NCBI GenBank assembly: GCA_030427425.1 | Contig: JAUICQ010000004.1 | Span: forward strand, 62,001 to 126,000 | Length of the DNA: 64,000 nt | Reading direction: 5' to 3' | Origin: Fimbriimonadia bacterium | GTDB lineage: Bacteria > Armatimonadota > Fimbriimonadia > Fimbriimonadales > Fimbriimonadaceae | In this document: piece by piece, positions 17,841 to 27,126 of the stretch | How positions within the stretch are numbered: the first letter of the stretch is position 1 | Layout of the letters: every line of letters begins with the position of its first letter | Notes under the pieces: model-generated | Told to the model about the DNA's origin: nothing | Seen by the model: only the letters and a program-made list of their open reading frames with translations | The model's database searches: none | Translations under genes and position numbers: made by a program

Positions 17841-19283
17841 TTAATTTAATTTTTCACCCAATATTTTCTGAACTAATTTAGGATTTGCTCGTCCAGCAGT
17901 CTGCTTCATAACGGTACCAACCAGGAATCCGATGACGGATTTCTGACCCCCCTTATACTTTTCTACAATATCGGAGTGGTTATGCAATACTTCATCAACT
18001 ATCTTTTCAATTTCGTCTGTGTTAGATATCTGAGTTAATCCTTTCTCTTCTACTAGCACGCTAGGCATTTTTCCTGTTTGGTACGTCTCTTCGAAGATAC
18101 TCTTGGCTATTTTGCCACTAATGGTATCTTTCTGTATAAGACTCACTAAATCGGTTAAATGTTGGGGTGTTACTTTTGAAGATTGGAATGTTTCGCCGGT
18201 TTCGTTTAAAAGCTTTGCGAAATCTGAACTCATCCAGTTGCAGATAAGTTTAGCATCACTATTAAGCGCCATACAGTCTTCAAAATACTGTGCCCAAGAT
18301 AGATCGGAAACAAGAAGACCTGCGTCGTATTTGCTTAGTCCGTAATCGTTCTGATATCTCTGGAATTTTGCTAGCGGTAATTCTGGCAAACTAGCCCGAA
18401 GCTCTTCTAAATACTCATCGGAGAAATCCATTGGAACCAGATCGGGATCGGGGAAGTACTTGTAATCTTGCTCACTCTCTTTGGCTCGCATGATAAAAGT
18501 CTTTTCATTTGCTTCATCCCATCCACGAGTCTCTTGCTTTACTTCTAGCCCTTGTTCGAGGAGTGATACTTGTCTCTTGTATTCAAATTCTATGCCATGC
18601 TGAACACTTCGAAATGAGTTTAGATTCTTCAATTCGGTTTTAGTACCGTATTTATCTGTACCAACTACTCGGATAGATATGTTAGGTTCACAACGGAGAG
18701 ATCCTTCCTCCATTTTTCCATCACAAACTCCTAGATAGAGTAGTACTTGGCGTAATTGTACTAAATACTCTTTAGCATCATCAGCATTTTCAATATCAGG
18801 TGGGAAATCGGTTACAATCTCCATAAGCGGAACACCGGCACGATTAAAATCGACCCCCGATCCTCCTGAGGGCATGTGCATTAACTTACCAGTATCCTCT
18901 TCAAGCTGCACCTTCCGGATATTAATTTTCTTTACCGATCCGTCTTTCTGTGGGATTTCTAAATATCCAAAATGACCCAGTACGTTAGTGTCCCCAAACT
19001 GACTAATTTGATAGCCCTTAGCAAGATCGGGGTAGAAATAATTCTTTCTATGAAACACAGATCGTTTTGCTATCTTACAGTTCAAAGCTAAAGCAGTACG
19101 GAGTACATTCTCTATAGCTTTTCTGTTTGGTATGGGTAGTGTGCCTGGCATACCCAGACAGACGGGACATACCCTAGTATTGGGCTCTCCACCGAAATCA
19201 ACGGGACATCTGCAGAACATCTTACTCTTGGTACTTAGCTCTGCATGTACCTCCATACCTGTACTTAACACATATTCAGCCAT
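17841..19283 (-). CDS. gatB: Aspartyl/glutamyl-tRNA amidotransferase subunit B
   Basis: The 480-residue product forms the kinase-like and tRNA-binding subunit of GatCAB, which converts mischarged Glu-tRNA(Gln) and Asp-tRNA(Asn) to the amidated forms. The signature STGMEVHAELSTKSKMFC opens the protein, followed by the zinc-cysteines of CRCP and CPVCLGMPGTLP. HRKNYFYPDLAKGYQISQF and GVPLMEIVTDFP are diagnostic. The C-terminal YqeY-like domain ends with GRANPKLVQKIL. The length matches the family (about 475-500). gatA and gatC are not in the window. The first gene of a - strand run with divIVA and yggU. Confidence 0.97.
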   Translation of the reverse strand: MAEYVLSTGMEVHAELSTKSKMFCRCPVDFGGEPNTRVCPVCLGMPGTLPIPNRKAIENVLRTALALNCKIAKRSVFHRKNYFYPDLAKGYQISQFGDTNVLGHFGYLEIPQKDGSVKKINIRKVQLEEDTGKLMHMPSGGSGVDFNRAGVPLMEIVTDFPPDIENADDAKEYLVQLRQVLLYLGVCDGKMEEGSLRCEPNISIRVVGTDKYGTKTELKNLNSFRSVQHGIEFEYKRQVSLLEQGLEVKQETRGWDEANEKTFIMRAKESEQDYKYFPDPDLVPMDFSDEYLEELRASLPELPLAKFQRYQNDYGLSKYDAGLLVSDLSWAQYFEDCMALNSDAKLICNWMSSDFAKLLNETGETFQSSKVTPQHLTDLVSLIQKDTISGKIAKSIFEETYQTGKMPSVLVEEKGLTQISNTDEIEKIVDEVLHNHSDIVEKYKGGQKSVIGFLVGTVMKQTAGRANPKLVQKILGEKLN

Positions 19284-19404
19284 ACTATTATATTATTCTA
19301 CCAACTCTTTCAAAATAACTTGTATATTATAGAAGGAATTGTTAACGGAACATATAGAAGATGGAATGCCTTTGAACGTCAAACGCTATCAATTTAACTA
19401 TGTT

Positions 19405-20724
19405 TTATCCTGCTTTTTTCTGTTTAATAAGACTAGTGTCGGGGTAGGGTGTAAGTGGGAGAGGAATCTCCTTCAGCTTATCTTTGCTATTATTTCTAAT
19501 GCTACTGATTAATTGTGGATTACTCCAGCTGCTGTTGATGTAAGAATTCCATACGTTATCATAGGTATTGAAAGTTTGGATAGCAAGATTGCTCCAGCAG
19601 AAACATTTCTCTAATCGGGAGTATGCGTTTTGGACAAGCTCTTCAGCAAGTTCGTTGTTCTGGAATACTTTTAGTATGGCCCAGGCCAGACTCTGATAAT
19701 CCCCCTTATAGCAAGATGTACCAGTATAGTTATTCAGAACAATCTCCTTTAATCCTCCAGCATCACTAGCCACTACTGGGACTCTAGATGCCATAGCTTC
19801 AAGCGCGACTATACCGAAGGGTTCATATAGGGAAGGGAATGTAGCCACATCGGCAATATGATACAATTTTTGGAGTACAGATCTATTCTGATATCCCGTA
19901 AAAATAACATTCTTTTCTATGCCGTACCATTTTGCAAAACTTTCGAAGTTGTCTCTATTGCCGCCTCCAACAATAATAAATTTGGTGTTAGGTTCCTGTG
20001 CTATTACAATACCTGCTGCGTTAAGTAGCACATGGATCCCTTTTTCAGGAACAAATCTTCCTGCATAGAGGACTATTTTTTCGTTTTTCTTAGCAAATTT
20101 CTTTCTGTAACTATCTCGTTCAGGAGTGGTCCAGGTTAGTCGGAAGTTCTTTTTATCTATTCCGTTGTAGATAACATCAATCTTATCTGATGGTGTACTA
20201 AACTGCTGTTCAACCTCTTTTTTCATGAATTGGGAACATACAATTATCCGCCAAGCTTCTAGAGTAAGGTTGTACTCCTGATTATGGACGCATCTCTGAA
20301 CATCGTTATGGATACCCTTATGTCTACCATGCTCTGTTGCATGGATAGTTGCCACCAAGGGTAGATTGAACTCATGCTTTAATGCTTTAGCGGAATCTAA
20401 TGATAGCCAGTCGTGTGCATGGATAATAATCGGCGTAGACTGATTCATCCATCCCGAAAGCAACTCTCGTGCTTTTCTTGTCTGTGATTCATTAAGATAG
20501 CTAATCTGCTGGAAAAAATTATCGGCTCCGTGCTTAAGTGGTACTCGATGAACGTGTACGCTCTCCCCTTCCAGTTGATATTCTGGTTCGCTGCTACACT
20601 CTTGGGTGATAACGTGTACTTCTAATCCTTGTCTAGAAAGTTCCTGCGAAAGTTCGTAAACATGCGGACTAATTCCTCCCACAACTCTGGGTGGATACTC
20701 CCACGATAACATAATAACTCTCAT
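19405..20724 (-). CDS. GT4 family glycosyltransferase
   Basis: The 439-residue product is a GT-B retaining glycosyltransferase. The N-terminal part shows SWEYPPRVVGGISPHVYELS, the acceptor-side glycine loop, and VITQEC. The C-terminal part has LYAGRFVPEKGIHVLLNA and the E-x7-E donor motif EPFGIVALE, followed by ASRVPVVASDAGGLKEIV. Starch/glycogen-synthase-like members begin the same way, and so do cell-wall polysaccharide mannosyl- or glucosyltransferases, so the acceptor is not predicted. The length suits the family. It stands alone on the - strand with about 120 bp to gatB. Confidence 0.9.
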   Translation of the reverse strand: MRVIMLSWEYPPRVVGGISPHVYELSQELSRQGLEVHVITQECSSEPEYQLEGESVHVHRVPLKHGADNFFQQISYLNESQTRKARELLSGWMNQSTPIIIHAHDWLSLDSAKALKHEFNLPLVATIHATEHGRHKGIHNDVQRCVHNQEYNLTLEAWRIIVCSQFMKKEVEQQFSTPSDKIDVIYNGIDKKNFRLTWTTPERDSYRKKFAKKNEKIVLYAGRFVPEKGIHVLLNAAGIVIAQEPNTKFIIVGGGNRDNFESFAKWYGIEKNVIFTGYQNRSVLQKLYHIADVATFPSLYEPFGIVALEAMASRVPVVASDAGGLKEIVLNNYTGTSCYKGDYQSLAWAILKVFQNNELAEELVQNAYSRLEKCFCWSNLAIQTFNTYDNVWNSYINSSWSNPQLISSIRNNSKDKLKEIPLPLTPYPDTSLIKQKKAG

Positions 20725-21062
20725 CTCAGATTAATGCCCCTAGATGGAATTATCGGCACGTCTGTGTTCTAATTAGATACATTTGCAGTGCGTATTTTTA
20801 CTGTTTTTTAAAGTAAGTTGGTCTTGAAATATTAGTTTTTCTAGCAAGCAAAGGAATGAAAATATAGAGTGACTGGATCTCCTTCGAAGATGACAAATCA
20901 GAGGTGGGTCTAAAACTATTAAGCATCTCCCCACTAGGCCGTCATCCTGGAACGGGATCCAGTCCTTTGAAATTGCTTATTGCTTTTGGATTATTTCAGA
21001 ATTTATTACAGCATTAATTGAGGTATTAGATAGCAAAACATATATTGGAGTAATTTAGCTAA
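20725..21062. other. Spacer with one palindromic repeat
   Basis: No gene was seen in this 338-bp gap between the GT4 gene and the small - strand gene. It holds one copy of the dispersed palindromic repeat (20871-20964). The rest is AT-rich and without clear signals. Confidence 0.6.
20871..20964. repeat. Dispersed palindromic repeat, paired-arm copy
   Basis: Arms of 24 nt (20871-20894 and 20941-20964) are inverted copies with about four mismatches; each carries the core GACTGGATC...GATGAC. The 46-nt centre includes CATCTCCCCACTAGGCC, also found next to other copies. This paired layout looks like a small non-autonomous (MITE- or REP-like) element. Confidence 0.7.
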
Positions 21063-21371
21063 TTATCTTACGTAATGTATTTTAGGATCGTTCATACTAT
21101 CCAGTAGCATGAGAGCTACGATTGGAAGCGGTCTCGATTTTGCGATTTCCCTAGCTTCATCAAAGGAGCACTCAACGCTAGTCATCCCGCTTAGATCAAT
21201 CCATTCGGCAAATCGAAAAGCACCAGCTTCAGAACTAAAGCAGGCTACTCCGTGTATCCCTTGATAGCAGTAACATCCATATTTGCCTGTAGAAGGATGG
21301 TGTAGTACATAAATTTTATCCGGAAATTCTGTTTCAAGACCTAATAGAGGCATTTCTAATACTTCTGTCAT
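21063..21371 (-). CDS. Conserved-looking small protein, unknown function
   Basis: The 102-residue product has no signal peptide. It reads as a compact alpha/beta domain: KIYVLHHPSTGKYGCYCYQG, a central Phe/Glu-rich helix (SSEAGAFRFAEWI), and an ending RPLPIVALMLLDSMNDPKIHYVR. The composition looks coding and well balanced. I do not recognise the family. It stands alone, followed on the other strand by the omega-like gene after a 210-bp divergent spacer. Confidence 0.65.
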   Translation of the reverse strand: MTEVLEMPLLGLETEFPDKIYVLHHPSTGKYGCYCYQGIHGVACFSSEAGAFRFAEWIDLSGMTSVECSFDEAREIAKSRPLPIVALMLLDSMNDPKIHYVR

Positions 21372-21581
21372 AGTAGCTATCGTCTCCTAGTAATAACGAT
21401 TAATTTGTAAGTGTATTATTGGCAGGTAGGACGTAAGTACTGGAGGGTGAATTTTAATTTTTTTATTTTATGCCTATTTTTGTTATAATTTGAATGTTAG
21501 ATGAGTCTTAATGTATATTCATCTGCTATATAAGGTAAAATTAATTACTAGCGTTATATTAGAACGTTTCTTCTTAAGCTT

Positions 21582-22109
21582 ATGAATCAGAAACAGAATG
21601 AATTCCAAATTTCGTATGATAGTTTAAATAGCTATGAACAAGGTAGATTTATGCTGTCGAATTTAGCAGCCAAACGTGCCAAACAGTTGAAAGATGGCGC
21701 GCCTCCGTTAGTAAAAATAAATTCTACTCATCCATTAACTATAGCATTGGCAGAAATTGCTGCAGGTAAAATACATGCTTCTCAATTAAAACAAGGAGAA
21801 GATGTTGATGAAACATCTGTATTTGCTGACGAACAAGTAGAAAAAGAGTTAGGTTTGTTACTGCCATCATTAGATAATTTATCTGATGAAGATTTATCCG
21901 ACGAAGACTTGATAGATGATATCGATAGTTTAAGCGATGATGATGATTCAGATGATGATGACGATTCAGATTCCGATAGCGATGATGATTCAGATAGCGA
22001 TGACAATATTGATGATAGTGATGATATATCTGCAGAGAGTAACACTATATCTCTAGAAGATCTTGATGAAGACGATTCCGATTCTGATGATACTGAAAAT
22101 GAAAACTAA
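21582..22109 (+). CDS. rpoZ: RNA polymerase omega-like subunit with Asp/Ser tail
   Basis: Residues 20-66 match the omega fold: GRFMLSNLAAKRAKQLKDGA, then PLVKINSTHPLTIALAEIAAGKI, the [RK]-x-A-x-[QR]-L and A-L-x-E-I-A-x-G-K-I hallmarks. Omega binds the beta' C-terminus and helps assemble RNA polymerase. The protein is unusual in length (175 residues against about 70-130). Residues 100-175 are almost only Asp, Ser, Glu, with repeated SDEDL and SDDDDSDDDDD-type runs. The tail is predicted disordered and strongly negative. It is the first gene before dnaJ-prmA-rsmE. Omega identity is good; the tail's role is unknown. Confidence 0.8.
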   Translation: MNQKQNEFQISYDSLNSYEQGRFMLSNLAAKRAKQLKDGAPPLVKINSTHPLTIALAEIAAGKIHASQLKQGEDVDETSVFADEQVEKELGLLLPSLDNLSDEDLSDEDLIDDIDSLSDDDDSDDDDDSDSDSDDDSDSDDNIDDSDDISAESNTISLEDLDEDDSDSDDTENEN

Positions 22110-22124
22110 TTCATCAAATTAGTT
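22104..22124 (+). terminator. Short hairpin overlapping the rpoZ stop
   Basis: AACTAATT (22104-22111, contains the stop) pairs exactly with AATTAGTT (22117-22124) around a 5-nt loop. No U-tract follows. It belongs to the gene-end hairpin pattern seen elsewhere in the window. Confidence 0.4.
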
Positions 22125-22162
22125 ATATCCAAGATTTTTTCAACTTATACTGAAATTAAGTT

Positions 22163-23275
22163 ATGGCAATAGGTAATCCGTATGAAATATTAGGTGTTTC
22201 TACTAGCGCAAGTGCTAGTGAAATTAAGAGTGCGTATCGCAAGTTAGCTAGGCAGTACCATCCTGATGTTAATCCGAATAATCCTGAGGCAGAAGAAAAA
22301 TTTAAGCAGATATCTGAAGCCTACTCCATTCTATCAGACGAAGAAAAACGTGCACGGTACGATAGATTTGGTTCGGTGGATGGTGCCGGGTTCGAATCTG
22401 GTGGTATGGCTGGTGGAATAGAAGACATCTTCAACATGTTCTTTGGTAACATGGGAGGAGCTTCTTCTGCTAGAGTATCTAACGATAAACATGGTGCTGA
22501 TATCCGCTTCGATATGAAGATTAATCTTAAAGAGGCCAGTACTGGAATAGCTAGAAAGATTAAATTTAATCATGCTGTTACATGTAAGGAGTGTAATGGA
22601 AAAGGTGCTGAATCTGGAACAAAACCTGAAACGTGTTCTCAATGTAATGGAACTGGTGCTGTAACGCATACTCAGCGGAGTCCGTTTGGGATGATGAGCA
22701 CCTCTGCTCCTTGTGCTGCTTGCGGTGCATCTGGAACTATTATTAAGAATAAGTGTAAAACCTGTAAAGGTAAGATGCGGGTAGTTGAAGAGAGTGAACT
22801 TGAAATTAATATACCTGCAGGAATAGAGACTGGAAGTGCTCTTCACTATCCAGGTAATGGAGATGCTGGAATAGGCAGAGGGAATGCTGGTGATCTTTAT
22901 GTAGTAGTAGAGATCGATCCACATCCAGAGTTCGAGCGCGAGGGGAGTAATCTCCATGCTAGAGCGGTGATATCTTATCCTGATGCCGTTCTGGGAACTA
23001 CACTCAAATTTCAAGGTTTACATCAGGTGGTAGATCTGAAAGTTCCTGCTGGAACAAGACCGGGATCTAGGATCAGTATTGCTGGAGAGGGAATGCCAAC
23101 TGTTCGGAATAAGACAAAAGGGGCGTTGATTGTTCATATAGATATCGATGTGCCTAGTAAGCTTACAAAGGAGCAGAAAGATCTTATGTTGCAATTACAG
23201 GAATCGTTTGGGGACATTAAAGCCGCAGATGATAACCCCTCTTTCTTTGAAGGATTATTCAAAAAGAAAAAATGA
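22163..23275 (+). CDS. dnaJ: Chaperone DnaJ
   Basis: The 370-residue Hsp40 stimulates DnaK ATPase and delivers unfolded clients. The J domain carries HPD at 33-35 in [12 protein letters not shown] short Gly-rich linker ([20 protein letters not shown]) follows. The zinc domain has four C-x-x-C-x-G-x-G repeats: [24 protein letters not shown] and CKTCKGKM, the last one slightly altered. The C-terminal client domains include [15 protein letters not shown] and [11 protein letters not shown]. The length is normal. dnaK and grpE are not adjacent. The stop overlaps the prmA start by 4 bp, so the genes are translationally coupled. Confidence 0.97.
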   Translation: MAIGNPYEILGVSTSASASEIKSAYRKLARQYHPDVNPNNPEAEEKFKQISEAYSILSDEEKRARYDRFGSVDGAGFESGGMAGGIEDIFNMFFGNMGGASSARVSNDKHGADIRFDMKINLKEASTGIARKIKFNHAVTCKECNGKGAESGTKPETCSQCNGTGAVTHTQRSPFGMMSTSAPCAACGASGTIIKNKCKTCKGKMRVVEESELEINIPAGIETGSALHYPGNGDAGIGRGNAGDLYVVVEIDPHPEFEREGSNLHARAVISYPDAVLGTTLKFQGLHQVVDLKVPAGTRPGSRISIAGEGMPTVRNKTKGALIVHIDIDVPSKLTKEQKDLMLQLQESFGDIKAADDNPSFFEGLFKKKK

Positions 23276-24117
23276 GTCGCTGGATAGAGTTAGAAGCAGT
23301 ATTTGATAAAGATATTTCCGATTATTCTCTCATAGTTAATGTGTTTGAAACATTTGGAATATCTAGTACCTTAGTGAAGGAGGATCCTTTCTCGATTGTA
23401 GGGTACTTACCCATGGTATCAAACTATCAGTACCGATTAGAGGAGTTGAAAGATGCACTAATTCAAGTAGGTGCGTCATCTTTTAATAGTGGTAAATTGA
23501 ATGATGATGAGTGGCTCCAGATAATTAAAGATTCGTTCCATCCTACTAGGATAGGGCTCAACTGGTACGTTGCGCCGTCGTGGAATGTAGGGAATCCGTT
23601 ATATACCGACAAGGTAATTATACTAGATCCGGGTTCAGCTTTCGGTATGGGAGATCATCCAACAACAAGGATGTGCCTTACTTATTTAGAAGTACTAAAA
23701 GTGAAAGGGGTCGCTGTTGTTGATGTTGGCTGTGGGAGTGGAATTTTATCTATAGCCAGTAAAATTCTCGGTGCTAGTAATGTCGTTGCTATAGATAATG
23801 ATGCTGCTGCAGTACAGAGTGCTAGAGATAATGCACATAGGAACAATGTCTCATATGAAGTTCTTTTAGGATGTGGGCTCAAGACTCTTCCTGAAAAGGA
23901 TAGGTACAGTCTTATCGTTAGCAATATTTCCAGCTGGGTACTTGCTGAAATAGCTCATGAAGTACATAGTAAGCTATATCGAAATGGTAACTGGCTAGTA
24001 TCAGGAATCATACAGGATAGATGGAAAGAGACCCTTGATGCATTTGAGAAGGCCTCTTTTAAATTAGTAGATAAACGTTGTGAGGGAGAATGGATCGCAG
24101 CTGTATTACAAAAGTAA
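23272..24117 (+). CDS. prmA: Ribosomal protein L11 methyltransferase
   Basis: The 281-residue enzyme methylates ribosomal protein L11 using S-adenosylmethionine. The PrmA signature [18 protein letters not shown] (119-136) precedes the SAM-binding loop [14 protein letters not shown] (149-162). The acidic residue after strand 2 is in VVAIDND, and [11 protein letters not shown] stands where the family has N-[IL]-x-A-x-x-[IL]. The start ATG overlaps the dnaJ stop as ATGA. dnaJ-prmA-rsmE is a conserved order in Firmicutes and some other phyla. The length is close to the usual 290. Confidence 0.95.
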   Translation: MSRWIELEAVFDKDISDYSLIVNVFETFGISSTLVKEDPFSIVGYLPMVSNYQYRLEELKDALIQVGASSFNSGKLNDDEWLQIIKDSFHPTRIGLNWYVAPSWNVGNPLYTDKVIILDPGSAFGMGDHPTTRMCLTYLEVLKVKGVAVVDVGCGSGILSIASKILGASNVVAIDNDAAAVQSARDNAHRNNVSYEVLLGCGLKTLPEKDRYSLIVSNISSWVLAEIAHEVHSKLYRNGNWLVSGIIQDRWKETLDAFEKASFKLVDKRCEGEWIAAVLQK

Positions 24118-24791
24118 GAGGGTATCCTAGAGTCTTCATACCTACTTCTCCAGTATTAAATGAAGAGTACAATCTGCCAAAAGATACTTATAAACGACTC
24201 CATGATGTGCTCCGTTTAAGTAAGGGAGAACTATTCTGTGCCCTTCCAAATGATGGTACCTTCTGGTTGATGGAGTACCATGGAAAATTATCTGTACCCA
24301 TCGAACGGATAGTGCCTCAGCAGGATAATAATAAAGATATTGTTCTATGTATCGCATTGCTTAAGGGAGACAAGTTAGAACAGGTAATAAGTATATGTAC
24401 AGAGTTAGGGGTTCGTAAATTTGTTCTATTTTCTGCTTCAAGAAGTGTTATGCGTTGGGATGCTAACAAAGTAGATGCTAAGCTTTCAAGGTTGCATGGT
24501 ATAGCGCAGGAATCTTGTCTGGTTTCTGTGCGATCGAAAAGTCCAGAGATAGAGTATCTTCCTAGTTTGAAGGCTGTTATGGATAAGTATCCTAATGCTA
24601 AGGTATTAAATGAGAGTGATAGGGTAGAGACAAGCCTTGATGCTGGTGATAAAGTGTGCCTAGTAGTGGGTCCGGAAGGGGGATGGGCTCCGCAAGATCT
24701 CCCACTGATTCAGGATAAGAGTTATACATTAGGGAATCATGTTTTGAGAGCGGATACCGCTGCCATATATGCTGTATCTGTTATTTCTTAA
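24090..24791 (+). CDS. rsmE: 16S rRNA m3U1498 methyltransferase
   Basis: The 233-residue SPOUT-class enzyme methylates U1498 of 16S rRNA. The N-terminal PUA-like part (YPRVFIPTSP, RLHDVLRLSKGE) is followed by the knotted SAM-binding domain with VGPEGGWAPQDL and the final LGNHVLRADTAAIYAVSVIS. These match the RsmE family G-P-E-G-G and L-G-x-x-x-L-R-x-[ED]-T-A motifs. It overlaps prmA by 28 bp, so the three genes form one operon. The C terminus is slightly short but complete for the knot. Confidence 0.95.
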   Translation: MDRSCITKVRGYPRVFIPTSPVLNEEYNLPKDTYKRLHDVLRLSKGELFCALPNDGTFWLMEYHGKLSVPIERIVPQQDNNKDIVLCIALLKGDKLEQVISICTELGVRKFVLFSASRSVMRWDANKVDAKLSRLHGIAQESCLVSVRSKSPEIEYLPSLKAVMDKYPNAKVLNESDRVETSLDAGDKVCLVVGPEGGWAPQDLPLIQDKSYTLGNHVLRADTAAIYAVSVIS

Positions 24792-24859
24792 ATCGCAATA
24801 AAGTGAAAATACCGTTTTAATATTCTTATTTCATTGTATACTTAAATTAAAAGATATAT

Positions 24860-26626
24860 GTGATGAAAAAATTTATTATTGAGAGCGCTAAACCATTTAA
24901 AAACTGGATATTATTATTATTATTTGTTGAAGTTTACTGGGCCATAGATCAGAATATTAGGCCATATCTCTTGAAGTTGTTAATTGATACAACAGTATCA
25001 TTAGCTCCAGAAGATGCGTATACTGTCTTATTACCAACTGCTGGACTATTATTGGGTGCTTATTTTCTTAGAAGCATTATAATGAGTTACTATCTCTATG
25101 CCTGGATACACATAAATCCACCCATGAAAAAGTATATAGCATCTATTCTTACTGATAGATTAATGAAGCATTCAAAATCTTTTTTCCAGAATCAGTTTGT
25201 TGGAAACTTGTCTAATAAAGTGAAAGATGTAATGAGCAGTGTTCCAGATTTTATAAGACTCATTATTGGTAATGTTTTCGGAGAAGGATTAGCTATTGTC
25301 ATCGCATCTGTAGGATTATTTTCCATCCACTGGAGTTTAGTTTTAACCATGGTTGTTTGGATGGTAATAACTTCAGTGGGTAGCTTGAAATTATCGAAGA
25401 ATCTTCAAAATTACAGTAGAAATTCCGCTGAAGCAAGATCGCGAGTGATAGGTTATATTGCTGATATGCTTGGGAATATCATGAATATTCAGTTATTTAA
25501 TAATGCTAGATACGAAAGAGAATCGTTTAAAGATAAATTGGATATATATGTAGAAGCCAATATAATTCGAGATTTGCAAATTAGAAGACTTTCAATATTT
25601 AATGAATTTTCATTTTTGATGTATCAGTCCGCAGCCATCCTATTATTGGTTTATGGATTTAGAAATGGAAGTGTATCCGCTGGGGATTTTGTTTTTGTAT
25701 TATCTATTAATAGGTCTATAGCACAGGCTGTAAGAGTTTTACTGAAAGATATTGTCAGGAAGTATTCAGAATTGTTGGGTACTATACAGCAAGCCTTAGA
25801 TGTGATATATGCAGTTATTAATATTCAGGATGCCCCTAATGCAACTGAATTAATTGTAAAACGTGGAGAGATACGCTTTAATAGTGTTACATTTAGTTAT
25901 TCCAAGAAAAAAGAGCTTTTCAAGGATACTAATTTAGTTATTGCTCCGGGTGAGAAGGTAGGATTAGTTGGTTCTTCGGGTAGTGGAAAAAGCAGCTTAG
26001 TAAATTTAATTTTAAGAGTGCATGATGTAGAGGAGGGTAGCATTGCGATTGATGGCCAGGATATTAAAACTGTCAAGCTAGATTCTCTGCGATCTCAGAT
26101 TAGTGTTATACCTCAGGATACTTCTCTGTTCCACCGATCGTTAATGGAGAATATTAGATATGGTAATCCTAATGCTAGCGATTCCGATGTAGTAGAAGCT
26201 GCCAAAAAAGCTCATGCACATGAATTCATACAGCGACTCTCTTCTGGGTATGATACGCCAGTAGGGGAGAGGGGAATTAAGCTTTCGGGTGGAGAAAGGC
26301 AGCGTATTGCTATTGCCAGAGCTATCTTGAAGAACGCCCCAATTCTTATTATTGATGAGGCAACTTCCCAGTTAGATACAATCACAGAACAGGAAATTCA
26401 GAACTCTATGTACTCTCTGATGAAGGAAAAGACCACTCTGGTTATTGCACATAGGCTAGGTACCCTGCTACATATGGATAGAATATTAGTGTTTGAATCC
26501 GGAAAAATTGTGGAACAAGGAACACATTCAGAGCTACTTATGAGAGATGGGCTTTATGCATCGATGTGGGACGCTCAGTTGAGCGGATTTCTAAACGATG
26601 ATGAACTTGAAGTAAGTGTGGGTTAG
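24860..26626 (+). CDS. ABC exporter, fused membrane and ATPase domains
   Basis: The 588-residue product is a type IV ABC half-transporter (MsbA/multidrug type) that acts as a homo- or heterodimer in the inner membrane. Six membrane helices fall in residues 15-300. The ATPase part shows Walker A GSSGSGKSS (about 372-380), Q-loop VIPQDTSLFH, signature LSGGERQR (about 475), Walker B ILIIDEATS (about 494) and H-loop IAHR. No C39 peptidase domain is present, so it is not a bacteriocin-type processing exporter. The substrate is not predictable. It is preceded by rsmE with a 68-bp gap. The most similar role in diderms is lipid A or drug export. Confidence 0.9.
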   Translation: MMKKFIIESAKPFKNWILLLLFVEVYWAIDQNIRPYLLKLLIDTTVSLAPEDAYTVLLPTAGLLLGAYFLRSIIMSYYLYAWIHINPPMKKYIASILTDRLMKHSKSFFQNQFVGNLSNKVKDVMSSVPDFIRLIIGNVFGEGLAIVIASVGLFSIHWSLVLTMVVWMVITSVGSLKLSKNLQNYSRNSAEARSRVIGYIADMLGNIMNIQLFNNARYERESFKDKLDIYVEANIIRDLQIRRLSIFNEFSFLMYQSAAILLLVYGFRNGSVSAGDFVFVLSINRSIAQAVRVLLKDIVRKYSELLGTIQQALDVIYAVINIQDAPNATELIVKRGEIRFNSVTFSYSKKKELFKDTNLVIAPGEKVGLVGSSGSGKSSLVNLILRVHDVEEGSIAIDGQDIKTVKLDSLRSQISVIPQDTSLFHRSLMENIRYGNPNASDSDVVEAAKKAHAHEFIQRLSSGYDTPVGERGIKLSGGERQRIAIARAILKNAPILIIDEATSQLDTITEQEIQNSMYSLMKEKTTLVIAHRLGTLLHMDRILVFESGKIVEQGTHSELLMRDGLYASMWDAQLSGFLNDDELEVSVG

Positions 26627-26661
26627 TAGTATTTTCTATAATTTATATTTCTATCGGAAAT

Positions 26662-26692
26662 AAAAAAACCTGAAAGACAATCTTTCAGGTTT
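26662..26692 (-). terminator. Rho-independent terminator of the histone-like gene
   Basis: On the - strand, AAACCTGAAAGA pairs with TCTTTCAGGTTT over a 3-nt loop, then a T-run of about seven (26662-26668 on the + strand as A). This is the only textbook stem plus U-tract I found in the window. It lies just after the stop of the H1-like gene; on the + strand it may also help end the ABC transporter transcript. Confidence 0.75.
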
Positions 26693-26696
26693 CAGG

Positions 26697-27047
26697 TTAA
26701 GCGTTTGTAGTAGCAGTCTCTTTTTCTTCTGCTTTCTCTTCAGTTTTAGCTTTCTTTTCTGCAGCTGCTTTGGTGGCAGTCTTCTTTTCTGTAGTTGCTT
26801 TAGTAGCAGTCTTCTTTTCTGCGGTTGCTTTGGTAGCTGTCTTCTTTTCAGCAGTTGCTTTGGTAGCGGTCTTCTTTTCAGCAGTTGCTTTAGTAGCAGT
26901 CTTCTTTTCTGCAGCTGCTTTGGTGGTAGTTTTTGCTGCCGATTTACTGCCTTTCTTCTTGCCTGCGATAAGTTCTTTTATAAGTTCTTTTACTTTTTTA
27001 TCTTTTCTGTTTCTAGCTCTTCTTAGTTCTTTGTTTCTAACTCGCAT
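26697..27047 (-). CDS. Histone H1-like Lys/Ala repeat protein
   Basis: The 116-residue product has a basic head (MRVRNKELRRARNRKDKKVK) and, from about residue 43, six tandem copies of a 10-residue unit K-A-T-A-E-K-K-T-A-T (30-nt DNA period). It ends with an acidic EEKAEEKE tail. Lys/Ala repeat tails of this kind occur in bacterial H1-like DNA-binding proteins and in ribosome- or nucleoid-linked proteins. The likely role is DNA or RNA compaction by charge, without sequence specificity. The near-identical 30-bp units imply copy number could vary between strains. It lies downstream of lptB on the same strand with its own terminator. Confidence 0.7.
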   Translation of the reverse strand: MRVRNKELRRARNRKDKKVKELIKELIAGKKKGSKSAAKTTTKAAAEKKTATKATAEKKTATKATAEKKTATKATAEKKTATKATTEKKTATKAAAEKKAKTEEKAEEKETATTNA

Positions 27048-27126
27048 TAATATTCACCTATACTTAATAAGATACCTCAACTAATCAGGTTAAATTACGT
27101 TAATTTTCTACGTTATGCTTCAAAAG

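Noticed and set aside
22334-23014. 226-residue frame opposite dnaJ
   Set aside because: dnaJ on the + strand is unambiguous; the antisense frame has no domain and a coding-shadow composition.
24860-26626. RiPP-processing exporter partner for the NHLP-like peptide
   Set aside because: The ABC exporter has no N-terminal C39 peptidase domain and lies 9 kb away beside unrelated genes.
26697-27047. CRISPR-like array
   Set aside because: The 30-bp units are contiguous and coding, without spacers.
26770-27084. 104-residue hydrophobic frame opposite the H1-like gene
   Set aside because: It is the antisense shadow of the Lys/Ala repeat, giving regular VALVAVFFSA units.
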